A DNA stretch of 63,207 bases, from IMG/VR virus record IMGVR_UViG_3300048919_000372, positions 1 through 63,207 of that record; one strand, 5' to 3'. The DNA comes from a virus. The translations under genes and the position numbers were made by a program. Shown here in pieces: positions 46,821 through 54,940 of this stretch. Position 1 is the first letter of the stretch. The number at the start of each line of letters is the position of its first letter. The notes below the pieces were generated by a model that saw only the letters and a program-made list of their open reading frames with translations, was not told the origin of the DNA and searched no databases.

Positions 46821-47774
46821 ATGGCAATAGAACTACCAGCCACACAGGTAAGAGCCACAGCTATAAACTCGGCTCCGCGCAATAAAGTAGACAACCGCAA
46901 GGTTAGTTTGCGAATTGGTGACGGCAATGATGTAGTAGAGTTTAATGAAGACTTCTATATAACTTGCCGTACGCAGAAAACGGTGCTGGCTGTACAAAAT
47001 ACTTGCACTATTACTATTGATAACTTGACTGCTGAACGCCGAAATTACCTCGTTGGTTATTTTACGCAATGGGCTTCGCGTAATTACAGCCAGCCTTTTG
47101 TGCCAATTGACATTCGTATTGGTCGACAAAGCGCACCGGATAAATTGATTACGGTTTTCCGTGGTGCAATTTTGGAAACTAGTCTTGGTAACCCTCCTGA
47201 TATTTCCTTGACGCTGAACTGTGTTACAAGCTTAATTGATATGAATATATCGAGTACCGGCTTTGTTGTTCATGCTTTACCAAAATTGTCGTCTTTCAAG
47301 GCAGTATGCGAATGGGCAGCTAACTTGGTCAGCATGCCGCTACGGTATGAAGTAAGTGCAACTCTGCCGGCAGTATCTGCACGCACAAGTGCCTTAATTA
47401 TTCAAAAGGCGTATAGCCTGTCAGCTGTTGTTGGGCTATTGGCTAACTTACATAAAAATACAGTTTGTGTCTTTGTTGATGACGATACGCTTGTTGTAAC
47501 TGAGTGGGGTAGCGCATTACAAGGTGAACTTGTAGAAGTAAACGCAAATTCGTCTGATGGCCAGCTTATTGGCATTCCGAGTATTACTCAGTGGGGCGTT
47601 AAGTTTACAACGTTGGCAGATACTAATGTCAGACTTGCAGGTGCAGTTAATTTAACTTCAACGCTAAACCCAACAGTTAACCAGCAGTGGGTTGTTACTG
47701 GTGTTGAATACGATATAACTTCCCGTGATACTGGATGGTATGCCACTTGGACGGCATCCCCTAGCGCAGGCTAA
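46821..47774 (+). CDS. baseplate hub protein (gp27/gp44-like)
   Basis: 317 residues: RKVSLRIGDGNDVVEFNEDF, VQNTCTITIDNLTAERRNYL, LITVFRGAILETSLGNPPDI, PKLSSFKAVCEWAANLVSMP, WVVTGVEYDITSRDTGWYAT. The beta-barrel plan and the position after the tape measure match hub proteins of this group, which hold the spike. Confidence 0.68.
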   Translation: MAIELPATQVRATAINSAPRNKVDNRKVSLRIGDGNDVVEFNEDFYITCRTQKTVLAVQNTCTITIDNLTAERRNYLVGYFTQWASRNYSQPFVPIDIRIGRQSAPDKLITVFRGAILETSLGNPPDISLTLNCVTSLIDMNISSTGFVVHALPKLSSFKAVCEWAANLVSMPLRYEVSATLPAVSARTSALIIQKAYSLSAVVGLLANLHKNTVCVFVDDDTLVVTEWGSALQGELVEVNANSSDGQLIGIPSITQWGVKFTTLADTNVRLAGAVNLTSTLNPTVNQQWVVTGVEYDITSRDTGWYATWTASPSAG

Positions 47775-47794
47775 GTTGTTGCTAACTGTTCTTA

Positions 47795-47824
47795 TTTACG
47801 CAGTGCGCTGGCTCATGCTAAAAT
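47795..47824 (+). promoter_or_regulatory. late promoter for the wedge and fibre genes
   Basis: TTTACG, 18 bp, TAAAAT, 22 nt upstream of the ATG at 47847. Confidence 0.6.
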
Positions 47825-47846
47825 AGTGCACTGCCTGGAGATTTAT

Positions 47847-49064
47847 ATGCCGTATAATTACATTGTAGAAACAGGGGTAATTATCCCTGACACTAGCACG
47901 CTCAAGTCCGACATCCAGGCGGAGTATGTAGCGCAGTTTGGCCCAACTATGCTGCTTGAGGACGATACGCCGCAGGGTCGCCTTATTGACATTGAAACAA
48001 CTGCACGAAGCGGCGTAATAGGCATCACTGCAGAAACAGCGAACATGATTAACCCACAGGTGAGCGCTGGTACTTTCCTGAAGGCCATTTGCGGTCTGCA
48101 TGATGTTTGGGCGTCAGGTGAAACTTTTACCGTGTTAACTGGCGTCAGCATGGTGGGTTCTTTTAACACAACAGTTCCGTCTGACTCTCGAATTGTAGAC
48201 TCTGACGGTAATTATTACCGTCTTGTGGCAGACACAGCAATCGGTCCAGCCATCTCGGCGCTTGGAAATTTTCAGGCAGTTGACGCTGGTCCCCTTAATC
48301 CTACATTGGCTTCTTTGTCAATTGTAGACGGCACTTTTGGATGGACTGGAATTGACGCCACTTCGGCCGTTGTCGCTGTGGGTTCGCTAGAAGAAGACGA
48401 CTCACAGCTGCGCGCCAAGAGAACTGCGCAGTTATCTAAAATGGGCAAGGGCCAAACTGCTGCAATTGCGTCCAACGTTAGCGCTGTCGACGGAGTTCGA
48501 GCATTAAAAAATCGCGACAATCCTGACTCTGTTGGGGCTACAATTGACGGTGTTGTAATGCCAGCCTCTAGCACTTGGATTTGCGTCCAAGGCGGCGTTG
48601 ATGCAGACATTGGTCTTGCTCTTTTAGATAGCAAGCAAACTGGTTCTCCTTACACTGGCGGTAGTAGCAATGGCACAATTGTAAGTCAAATGCTTGTCGA
48701 CCCGATTAGTGGACAGTCGTATCCAGTAATTTTTACTCGGCCAATTGAAAAGCGCAGTGTTGTCCGAATTACAGTTGCAAGTGGCTCTTCAGTAGATCCT
48801 GCTACTGCTGTTCCAACAGTTGTGCTGCAGTATGCAAACGGCCAACTGCCAAATGAACCTGGCTATGTAGTAGGTGTACATATTAGTCCGTTTGAAATAT
48901 CTGCAGCTATTAACGCACAATTGCCGTCTTTATTTATCAGAAAAGTAGAAGTAGCATTTTACGATGGTGTTACCCCTCCATCGTACTCCACAGATGAGCT
49001 TGTTATCGCCCTGTGGGAAGTTGCAACGCTCGCGTCTGGTGATATTACAGTAGTGGTGTCGTAA
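47847..49064 (+). CDS. baseplate J-like wedge protein
   Basis: 405 residues from the ATG at 47847 (GGAG upstream). TSTLKSDIQAEYVAQFGPTM, DTPQGRLIDIETTARSGVIG, FLKAICGLHDVW, SLEEDDSQLRAKRTAQLSKM, GKGQTAAIASNVSAVDGVRA: the Baseplate_J (P2 gpJ/T4 gp6) plan with the G-T-x-D---RI-R motif represented by SLEEDDSQLRAKR. A dispersed-motif-like GCTGTGGGTT encodes VAVGS. Confidence 0.82.
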   Translation: MPYNYIVETGVIIPDTSTLKSDIQAEYVAQFGPTMLLEDDTPQGRLIDIETTARSGVIGITAETANMINPQVSAGTFLKAICGLHDVWASGETFTVLTGVSMVGSFNTTVPSDSRIVDSDGNYYRLVADTAIGPAISALGNFQAVDAGPLNPTLASLSIVDGTFGWTGIDATSAVVAVGSLEEDDSQLRAKRTAQLSKMGKGQTAAIASNVSAVDGVRALKNRDNPDSVGATIDGVVMPASSTWICVQGGVDADIGLALLDSKQTGSPYTGGSSNGTIVSQMLVDPISGQSYPVIFTRPIEKRSVVRITVASGSSVDPATAVPTVVLQYANGQLPNEPGYVVGVHISPFEISAAINAQLPSLFIRKVEVAFYDGVTPPSYSTDELVIALWEVATLASGDITVVVS

Positions 49065-49738
49065 TGGATAAAGAGCTGAATTATGATCTTAACCTTCTTC
49101 AAAACATAACCTGGCAGTATGACCTTGCTACAAACCTGGTTGGACTTTCTCAAGCTAAACAGGACTGGTACGATAAAGAGTGGAAAGGCTTTTGGTCAGG
49201 CTGGAAGTCGTCAGTTTTTGATCTACGTACAGCAAATCTATTTGGTATAGTTGTTTGGGCGCTTATTCTTGATGTGCCTGTATCACTTGTTTACGGCAAT
49301 GTTGTAACAGACGCAAGACCCTTTGGTTTTGCCAACAGAAATAATTTTAATAGTGCAAACTTTTATGGCTCTAGCACTCCTGCTTTTTTGCAAATTGAGG
49401 AAGCAAGAAAGCTTCTTAGAATTCGCTATTACGCGCAGACAATGAGCCCAACTGTAAGCAATATTAACTATATGCTTAGAGACGTATTCCGTGACTCGGG
49501 CTTGGCCTATATTGAAGAAACGGTAGGTGGTATTGGTATATCGCCATTTGGTTTTGGTCAATATCGTAATAATTTTTTTGCTCCAAGTAATTTTGCCAAT
49601 GCAACAGCTCATGTAAATATTTTGCCAATGCAGCAAAAATATATATTTACTTTTGCTTTATCAAATAATTTTAAAGCTGCGTTGCTAGAGTATTTGCCGC
49701 GTGGCAGCGGCGTAAAAACCACTATACAATCGGAGTAG
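49064..49738 (+). CDS. tail wedge protein (DUF2612-like)
   Basis: 224 residues, TAATG junction with the wedge gene. QYDLATNLVGLSQAKQDWYD, FDLRTANLFGIVVWALILDV, KLLRIRYYAQTMSPTVSNIN, YMLRDVFRDSGLAYIEE, MQQKYIFTFALSNNFKAALL fits DUF2612 tail proteins, which link wedge and tail fibre. AT-rich relative to the fibre gene. Confidence 0.7.
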   Translation: MDKELNYDLNLLQNITWQYDLATNLVGLSQAKQDWYDKEWKGFWSGWKSSVFDLRTANLFGIVVWALILDVPVSLVYGNVVTDARPFGFANRNNFNSANFYGSSTPAFLQIEEARKLLRIRYYAQTMSPTVSNINYMLRDVFRDSGLAYIEETVGGIGISPFGFGQYRNNFFAPSNFANATAHVNILPMQQKYIFTFALSNNFKAALLEYLPRGSGVKTTIQSE

Positions 49739-49740
49739 TT

Positions 49741-51102
49741 ATGGCAGCTAAAACGTTTTTGGTCCCCTTTGCGTCAGGTGGGGATCGTACTCCCGCAATT
49801 CCTGACGCGCAGCAATCGGACGGCTCAGTAAGTTACACTACTGGCTATGGTCCTGACTACGAAAAGCAACTTGGTGTAGACCCAGACGCAAAAAATATTG
49901 ATCGTGACTCGTATAACTCGTTGCTATACGACATTACTGTTGCGCTCAATGAAATGCAAGCAGGTGTTGGCGCTCAGCCGTTTAACGCCACGTTTGCGGC
50001 GAGTCTGCCCGGCGGTGGTTATGCTGTAGGCGCTATTATCCCACAGAGTAGCGGTCTTGGTGTTTGGGTTAACTTAACTGCGCATAATACTACCAATCCA
50101 GACGCTGGAGGTGCTGGTTGGGTCGCGATTTCTGCTCGTGTCGACTATGCAGTTGGCGCAGGTACTGCCAACGCTCAAACAGCAACTTATGTTCCTGCAC
50201 TACCAACTACTGATGGCACTGTAGCAAAGTTCAAAGCAATTGCCACCAACACCGGCCCAACAACTTTTAATGGTTCTCCTGTTTTGGGCGGTGCAGGTTT
50301 ACCGCTACAGGGCGGTGAAATTGTTAGTGGCGGAATTGTTACGTTAGTCCGCCTTAGCGGCAGTTGGATTATTGTTGCAAGTTCTGGCGGCGCTCTACAG
50401 GTTCCTACACCAACTAAAAGTCAACAAGCTGTTACTTATGGGCAACTTAAAGGGCAGCTCATAAAGTCAACCGTAGTTTCAGCTTCAGGCACCTTTACTT
50501 TTGACTCTACATTGCCAATAGGCAGTCTATTCAGGCTACGAGGGGTAGGTGGAGGCGGTGCTGGGGGCGGTTCAGCCGCAACGAGCACTGGCAACCTAGC
50601 CGCTGGGGCAGGCGGCACGTCTGGCAGCTACGCGGAAGGCTGGTTTACAAAAACCGCTCCAACAGCTGCTGTTGTTATTGGAGGTGGTGGTGTACCAGCT
50701 GCTGGCAACGCTACTGGCGGCAACGGTGGTGTTAGCTCATTTGGGAGCTATATGTCGTGCCCTGGCGGAGCGGGTGGCAGCGGTTCGTCACAAGCTGTAA
50801 ACACATCGCCAAGGATTTCAGCCGCTAACGCAGGTTCCGGCACTTTACCTACAGGTGGAAATGTTGTTGCCATTGGCGGGGAGGCTGGGGATAATGGCAT
50901 CTGCCTTAACGGCAGCCAAGGCGGTAACGGTGGTAGCAATCCGTTGGGCGCGGGTGGTAACTCTCCAGTTGCTACAGGCGGTCGCGACGGATCGGGGTAT
51001 GGAGCAGGCGGTTCTGGAGGTAACTCTCCAAGCAACACAGCAGCAAGCCAAGCAGGCGGGGCAGGTGCTCCGGGTGTTTTCATCGTAGACGAGTATCTAT
51101 AA
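49741..51102 (+). CDS. tail fibre with glycine-rich tip
   Basis: 453 residues. The N-terminal ~110 residues (FLVPFASGGDRTPAIPDAQQ, SYTTGYGPDYEKQLGVDPDA) are the baseplate-attachment domain of a known fibre family; the middle is a repeat-like shaft; residues ~260-445 are very Gly-rich (GGGGAGGGSAATSTG, AGGTSGSYAEGWFTKTAP, GGNGGVSSFGSY) ending APGVFIVDEYL. Gly-rich tips of this kind form polyglycine-helix receptor-binding heads. Determines host range. Confidence 0.8.
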   Translation: MAAKTFLVPFASGGDRTPAIPDAQQSDGSVSYTTGYGPDYEKQLGVDPDAKNIDRDSYNSLLYDITVALNEMQAGVGAQPFNATFAASLPGGGYAVGAIIPQSSGLGVWVNLTAHNTTNPDAGGAGWVAISARVDYAVGAGTANAQTATYVPALPTTDGTVAKFKAIATNTGPTTFNGSPVLGGAGLPLQGGEIVSGGIVTLVRLSGSWIIVASSGGALQVPTPTKSQQAVTYGQLKGQLIKSTVVSASGTFTFDSTLPIGSLFRLRGVGGGGAGGGSAATSTGNLAAGAGGTSGSYAEGWFTKTAPTAAVVIGGGGVPAAGNATGGNGGVSSFGSYMSCPGGAGGSGSSQAVNTSPRISAANAGSGTLPTGGNVVAIGGEAGDNGICLNGSQGGNGGSNPLGAGGNSPVATGGRDGSGYGAGGSGGNSPSNTAASQAGGAGAPGVFIVDEYL

Positions 51103-51546
51103 ATGGTTAGTAACTGGTGTGCAATTAAAATGCCGGAAGGCCTAGTTGTAAACATATTTCTTTGGGACGGTATCCAAGAAATTGGCGTAATCGAAGATTG
51201 CATATACGTGCAATCGGATGTTGCTGGACCAGGCTGGACTTATGTGGATGGTGAATTTATTCCACCGCCAGCTACGCCTCCAGATCCCGCGGTTATTCTA
51301 GCGGCTGCTAGGGCTCAACGCGACTATCTTATCCGTTATGCCACGCTACGCATTGACCCTCTTCAGGACGCAGTGGACCTAGAAGAAGATGACGCCGATC
51401 CTGCACTACTTCTGGCTTGGAAAAAATATCGTAGCGCACTAGGCAAGGTGGAAAACAAACCTGGTTGGCCAGACAACCCAGATTGGCCAGTACCACCAGT
51501 ACCACTGGAAAGTGTAACAAGCGAGCCGCTAGAAGAAGAAATGTAA
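51103..51546 (+). CDS. tail fibre assembly chaperone
   Basis: 147 residues directly following the fibre. VVNIFLWDGIQEIGVIEDCI, VAGPGWTYVDGEFIPPPATP, AARAQRDYLIRYATLRIDPL, KVENKPGWPDNPDWPVPPVP: the WDG...G--Y-dG-F-PP linker followed by a helix and W-P end typical of caudoviral tail fibre assembly proteins. Last rightward gene. Confidence 0.82.
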   Translation: MVSNWCAIKMPEGLVVNIFLWDGIQEIGVIEDCIYVQSDVAGPGWTYVDGEFIPPPATPPDPAVILAAARAQRDYLIRYATLRIDPLQDAVDLEEDDADPALLLAWKKYRSALGKVENKPGWPDNPDWPVPPVPLESVTSEPLEEEM

Positions 51547-51558
51547 CAGCTGCTTAAG

Positions 51559-51580
51559 TAAACCCGCTTCGGCGGGTTTA
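51559..51580 (+). terminator. terminator at the end of the late region
   Basis: TAAACCCGC-TTCG-GCGGGTTTA then TTTTATT. Confidence 0.85.
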
Positions 51581-51671
51581 TTTTATTCTGGAACTTTTGT
51601 AAAGTTAGCAAAATGAAAGCCAGCAAGTAAAATGTCCTGTCTAGCCTAACAAAAAGTTAAAACAGCTTAGC

Positions 51672-51728
51672 TCCAGCAGGAAATCTCTATCAATTTTGCA
51701 ACTTTTCCAATAGGAATTTCCTGCTGGA
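51672..51728. repeat. 13-bp inverted repeat at the convergent strand switch
   Basis: TCCAGCAGGAAAT and ATTTCCTGCTGGA, exact, 31 nt apart, in the gap between the last rightward and last leftward genes. Confidence 0.6.
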
Positions 51729-51770
51729 AATGCCGTCTTACAGCATTTTTGGCCTGTAAGGGATGTAGAA

Positions 51771-51792
51771 AAGCCGACTGTCTAGTCGGCTT
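51771..51792. terminator. bidirectional terminator at the strand switch
   Basis: AAGCCGACT-GTCT-AGTCGGCTT with A-run before and TGTTT after; ends the leftward block. Confidence 0.8.
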
Positions 51793-51795
51793 TGT

Positions 51796-52089
51796 TTACT
51801 TGTGATTACGTGTGAGTTTCAAATTGCGGAGTCTAGCTGCTTGCCTTGCTGGTGTATTGTTCATGACATTAGCCTTGAACCCGTTGCTGTTATTCTTTGC
51901 TGGCCACTTAATGCACTGTGGGTTATCACGAAGCCACTTGCAAAGCGTGGTTTGCGGGATATCCAGCATTTCAGCCGCAGAAGACTTACTTTCTCCGCTC
52001 AAAGCCAGCTCTAAAAGAACTCCGAAAAAGGATTTCCCTTCTTCTCGCTCAACCCGAGCAATATGCTGCTGCATTGAATAGCCGGCCAT
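51796..52089 (-). CDS. HTH-containing small protein
   Basis: 97 residues; GGAG 7 nt upstream. SFFGVLLELALSGESKSSAA, EMLDIPQTTLCKWLRDNPQC is a clear helix-turn-helix (ESKSSAAEMLDIPQTTLCKWL). The basic C-terminus (NTPARQAARLRNLKLTRNHK) could contact DNA too. Last gene of the leftward block; possible transcription factor. It contains CACTGTGGGT at 51914, in the direction opposite to the gene. Confidence 0.65.
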   Translation of the reverse strand: MAGYSMQQHIARVEREEGKSFFGVLLELALSGESKSSAAEMLDIPQTTLCKWLRDNPQCIKWPAKNNSNGFKANVMNNTPARQAARLRNLKLTRNHK

Positions 52090-52093
52090 GCTG

Positions 52094-52429
52094 TTACTCC
52101 TTTACAATTTTCCAACCTTTTTCCAGCATGGACAGTAGGTAGCGCTCGTTATATGCGCAAGCAAGGTAAATCCATACAAATGGAGCCGCAATGCCGCCGG
52201 TAACAATACAGGCCAACACGGCAACAAAAGCAACTACCAAGTCGCCGCGAAACATCGGTACCAGGGCACCAAAGAAAAAGCTAGTCCAGCTGAAGCCAGT
52301 TGGAACCGCTTTGACAATGCCGGTATCGCCGAGAGTGATGAGGACTTTGCCTTTTTGCTGCAAGTGCTGAGCGCGATTCGCTGCAGCAACATTTTCTGGA
52401 TTTACTGCAGTATCGATGCTTACCTTCAT
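52094..52429 (-). CDS. membrane protein, DUF2628-like
   Basis: 111 residues. VPTGFSWTSFFFGALVPMFR, GDLVVAFVAVLACIVTGGIA, APFVWIYLACAYNERYLLSM, LEKGWKIV: GFSWtaFFFG...RGD...YN..YL..L...GW is the DUF2628-like pattern, with about two membrane segments (46-70, 72-92). Overlaps the VRR-NUC stop by 4 nt. Confidence 0.65.
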   Translation of the reverse strand: MKVSIDTAVNPENVAAANRAQHLQQKGKVLITLGDTGIVKAVPTGFSWTSFFFGALVPMFRGDLVVAFVAVLACIVTGGIAAPFVWIYLACAYNERYLLSMLEKGWKIVKE

Positions 52430-52926
52430 TTTTTAGCCCTTCTTTGACTTGGTCGAATTGGATTGGCTCGCTTTGCTTCACGCTCAGCTTTCAGCTTTGC
52501 TAAGAACTCAGGAGGCAAAGTTGCCGGGTATTCAGTTGTAATTTCCAAGTAAGCTGCAATAGTAGCTACTGCATCTACCCATGTATAACATACTACCGCA
52601 TAATAGCCGCGGTCGCACATAGCTTTGCCAAACTTTTTTTGCTCAGTGGACACTACGCCGCCACTTGGCTTTTTCATCTCAATCCACAACCCACAGTGGA
52701 TGCCTTTCGGGTACGGGACGAAAAGGTCAAAGACGCCCGGTGTCACACCTTCGGCCTTCAACTTACCGGCGGTGATTTTATCACGATGGCCGCCGTTGGG
52801 AATCGCAAATGCCCATTCCAATTCAGGGTGATAATGAGCTTTGCGACGAATCCAGCAGAACAGAGCCGCTTGTTGGCTGTGCTCTGACTCGTTGGCAATT
52901 TGTTCCGGTGTAAGACTACCTGCCAT
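52426..52926 (-). CDS. VRR-NUC domain nuclease
   Basis: 166 residues. ESEHSQQAALFCWIRRKAHY, WAFAIPNGGHRDKITAGKLK, AEGVTPGVFDLFVPYPKG, CGLWIEMKKPSGGVVSTEQK shows the PD-(D/E)XK-type VRR-NUC site: E (Q-Q-AALF), D in GVFDLFV, E-x-K in IEMKK. Stand-alone phage VRR-NUC proteins can cut flaps or junctions. Operon with the ligase (2-nt gap). One inverted motif copy at 52688. Confidence 0.8.
   Translation of the reverse strand: MAGSLTPEQIANESEHSQQAALFCWIRRKAHYHPELEWAFAIPNGGHRDKITAGKLKAEGVTPGVFDLFVPYPKGIHCGLWIEMKKPSGGVVSTEQKKFGKAMCDRGYYAVVCYTWVDAVATIAAYLEITTEYPATLPPEFLAKLKAEREAKRANPIRPSQRRAKK
52688..52699 (-). repeat. CCACTGTGGGTT dispersed motif in the VRR-NUC gene
   Basis: Exact 12-mer in the direction of the gene; it encodes HCGLW in the nuclease. 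Confidence 0.8.
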
Positions 52927-52928
52927 GC

Positions 52929-53915
52929 TTACTCCGAAGGAAATTCTAAGGTCACTGGGAGGTTGGCAAACTTCTCATTGTAAAGCGGATGCTCTACACC
53001 AAGATCCATCATGTGTCGGAAACCGGCCCATTGTCCATGGCGTGGAACATCTTTGGTTCCATGCTTGAACCAGCTGAATCGGCAGATTTCACCCTTCAGC
53101 TTGTCTCGATTTTTCCAAGCCCATTTCTTCTGACTGTGGGTCATGGTGCCGGCGCTGATTTTGAAAGGCGAGTCAAACTCTGGGTTGCTAACCCAGAGTG
53201 CACCTAACATGTCAGTGCCGACCATGTTTTCTTGATGAGACGAACGAGCAACGTTGCCGAGTTCGTTGACAAACTCTTCATTGTCGTTGTGCATCATTTC
53301 TTCAAAGGCAAAGATCAAGCCTTCACCATGGCTGAAGCGCTTGACCTTGGTCATACCACCTTCGTTGGTAGTCGACCGGCCATTTTTGTACTTGCGGTTG
53401 GGGTCGCGGGTAATGATGCCTTCAAAACCTTCACGAATGCACTTGGCTTCAAAAGCGTCAAGCTCAGCTTGATTATTGAGAAGCACTTGCTCGAGGACAA
53501 TAACTCGATGGCCAAGATTACCTTCGACACTTTCAACTAGCGTGTGCAGTGTCGCAAGTCGCTCTTCGAAATTATGACGCGGCATATCCCAACGGTCAAA
53601 AACGTAAAACGTCACTTCTGGCTCGCCGGACTTTTTCATTACGCCGGAGGTGGTGGCTTGCATTACGTTTGGATGGTTGTAAGGTCCTACCACCAACTCG
53701 CCGTCCAAGCCGTAACAGTTGGAAAATACCGACTGGACATAACGGTTAGGAATAGGCTTCAGCGTACGGGAAAGAAGTTGTCCGGCAACTCCGAGTGCTC
53801 GGATACCGTCAATTTTTGGGGAGCCGTAACAAGGGAATTTATGCTTCTCTTCTACGTACTTTGCAGCAAGGTTAGGCTTAAGCCCAAAAGGTGGAGGCGA
53901 GGTAAACAGTTCCAT
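52929..53915 (-). CDS. ATP-dependent DNA ligase
   Basis: 328 residues. Nucleotidyltransferase motif I is GSPKIDGIRA (Lys34 as adenylated residue), motif III LDGELVVG, motif IIIa FYVFDRWDMP, motif IV EGFEGIITRDP, motif V MTKVKRFSHGEGL; then an OB-fold C-terminus. Seals nicks in phage DNA. Starts after a hairpin at 53935-53958. Confidence 0.88.
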   Translation of the reverse strand: MELFTSPPPFGLKPNLAAKYVEEKHKFPCYGSPKIDGIRALGVAGQLLSRTLKPIPNRYVQSVFSNCYGLDGELVVGPYNHPNVMQATTSGVMKKSGEPEVTFYVFDRWDMPRHNFEERLATLHTLVESVEGNLGHRVIVLEQVLLNNQAELDAFEAKCIREGFEGIITRDPNRKYKNGRSTTNEGGMTKVKRFSHGEGLIFAFEEMMHNDNEEFVNELGNVARSSHQENMVGTDMLGALWVSNPEFDSPFKISAGTMTHSQKKWAWKNRDKLKGEICRFSWFKHGTKDVPRHGQWAGFRHMMDLGVEHPLYNEKFANLPVTLEFPSE

Positions 53916-53934
53916 ATTTTACTCACAGCAAGGC

Positions 53935-53958
53935 GGGTGCGCTATAATAGCCGCACCC
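53935..53958 (-). terminator. hairpin between the 53976 gene and the ligase gene
   Basis: GGGTGCG-CTATAATAGC-CGCACCC; the loop carries TATAAT, and no U-tract follows. May be an attenuator or processing site. Confidence 0.45.
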
Positions 53959-53975
53959 GTTGTGGGTTGAAGAGG

Positions 53976-54434
53976 TTAAACGTTTACGTTGAAGCCTTTG
54001 AGGCTTTCCAGCAGTTGAGCAACTTCAGGGTCAGTTGCCGCCATGACTTCGTACATCTTGGCTTCTTCGAACTGCCGACGCTTGAGCGCTAGCTGAGAGC
54101 GAATGCGGGCAAGTTCTTCAGTACGCTTCTGCACTGACTGAGCAAAGTGCTCATCGAAAGAACCCCAAACAGACTTGGTGGCGCGGCCTTCGGTATCGAT
54201 CACGTTGTCACGAACGATCTTGACGATCTTGAACGGAAACGCATCGCTATTGTGCGCAGGTTGGTTGTAAACAGCTGCGTACTGACCGGCACGTGCAGAA
54301 GCAGGTGCAAAGTAGTAGTACTCTTGCTGACCCAACTTGTCAGCAAAGACAACAGTTACCACCTGAATGCTTTCAGGGGCTTGGGTTGGCAGTTGGTCTA
54401 CAGCTTTTTGAACTACAACAGTTGCTTCAGTCAT
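53976..54434 (-). CDS. hypothetical protein near the ligase gene
   Basis: 152 residues; GGAG precedes the ATG. IQVVTVVFADKLGQQEYYYF, AFPFKIVKIVRDNVIDTEGR, EELARIRSQLALKRRQFEEA, MAATDPEVAQLLESLKGFNV. Beta-rich front half and coiled-coil rear. No family recognised. Transcribed from 54876-54904 with two tiny genes ahead of it. Confidence 0.62.
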   Translation of the reverse strand: MTEATVVVQKAVDQLPTQAPESIQVVTVVFADKLGQQEYYYFAPASARAGQYAAVYNQPAHNSDAFPFKIVKIVRDNVIDTEGRATKSVWGSFDEHFAQSVQKRTEELARIRSQLALKRRQFEEAKMYEVMAATDPEVAQLLESLKGFNVNV

Positions 54435-54446
54435 GTATTGCTCCGA

Positions 54447-54569
54447 TTATTTATCTACTGTGCCGCAATGACCGCAGCACTTTTTGTTGCTTTCGTTGAA
54501 AAACCACTTGTGCTTGCTTTTGCCACCATTGATGGCTCCGCATTTCTTGCAAACGTTTTTACGCAGCAT
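54447..54569 (-). CDS. 40-residue zinc-ribbon protein
   Basis: MLRKNVCKKCGAINGGKSKH, KWFFNESNKKCCGHCGTVDK. Two Cys pairs (CKKC and CGHC) make a zinc ribbon. AAAAGGAATT lies 5 nt upstream of the ATG at 54569, and the gene sits 12 nt before the next, so it is a real but very small gene. Confidence 0.65.
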   Translation of the reverse strand: MLRKNVCKKCGAINGGKSKHKWFFNESNKKCCGHCGTVDK

Positions 54570-54599
54570 GATTAATTCCTTTTGAGGTACTTCTACTGA

Positions 54600-54626
54600 C
54601 AAAGCCCGCCAACAAGGCGGGCTTTG
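54600..54626. terminator. hairpin terminator
   Basis: CAAAGCCCGCC-AACAA-GGCGGGCTTTG between the 49-residue gene and the zinc-ribbon gene. Confidence 0.7.
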
Positions 54627-54678
54627 TGCTATCCAGGTTTTATTACTTTTTGGCGGGATTAGCTATCAGCAACTAGCA

Positions 54679-54828
54679 TTAGCCCGAGCTTCTCATTCGC
54701 CAGTAATCTGATGGCGTACGCCATTGCCGCTTTGCGGCAGTCAGACAGTTACGTGGCTTATGGACAATTGCTGTTGGCCAGTCTACCACGACGAATGCTA
54801 AGCTTCCCCAGAGCAGTAGGAAGAGCAT
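54679..54828 (-). CDS. 49-residue membrane-associated early protein
   Basis: MLFLLLWGSLAFVVVDWPTA, IVHKPRNCLTAAKRQWRTPS, DYWRMRSSG. Hydrophobic N-terminus, then basic. Supported by its own promoter (54876-54904), a CAAA-repeat leader, AAAGGAAAT before the ATG at 54828 and the hairpin at 54600. Fills what is otherwise a 370-nt gap. Function unknown. Confidence 0.52.
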   Translation of the reverse strand: MLFLLLWGSLAFVVVDWPTAIVHKPRNCLTAAKRQWRTPSDYWRMRSSG

Positions 54829-54844
54829 AGCAGATTATTTCCTT

Positions 54845-54867
54845 TTGTTTGTTTGTTTGTTTGTTTG
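54845..54867. repeat. TTTG tetranucleotide repeat in an early leader
   Basis: Five to six tandem TTTG units (CAAA on the transcript) between the promoter and the AAAGGAAAT ribosome site. Confidence 0.8.
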
Positions 54868-54875
54868 ATGCGTTC

Positions 54876-54904
54876 ATTATATGTGAACGCACCTAGCTTG
54901 TATA
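54876..54904 (-). promoter_or_regulatory. early promoter, leftward
   Basis: Minus strand TATACA, 17 bp, TATAAT, followed by GAACGCATCAAACAAAC. Confidence 0.6.
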
Positions 54905-54940
54905 CGGCTATTTAGCTATATCTACGCCACCCAAGTATAG

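Noticed and set aside
53935-53958. TATAAT in CGCTATAATAGCC as a leftward promoter for the ligase gene
   Set aside because: It forms the loop of a GC-rich hairpin and has no -35 at 16-19 bp on either strand.
54845-54867. TTTG repeat as a coding phase-variation switch
   Set aside because: It lies in a non-coding leader upstream of the ribosome site, so length changes would not shift a frame. Kept only as a leader repeat.
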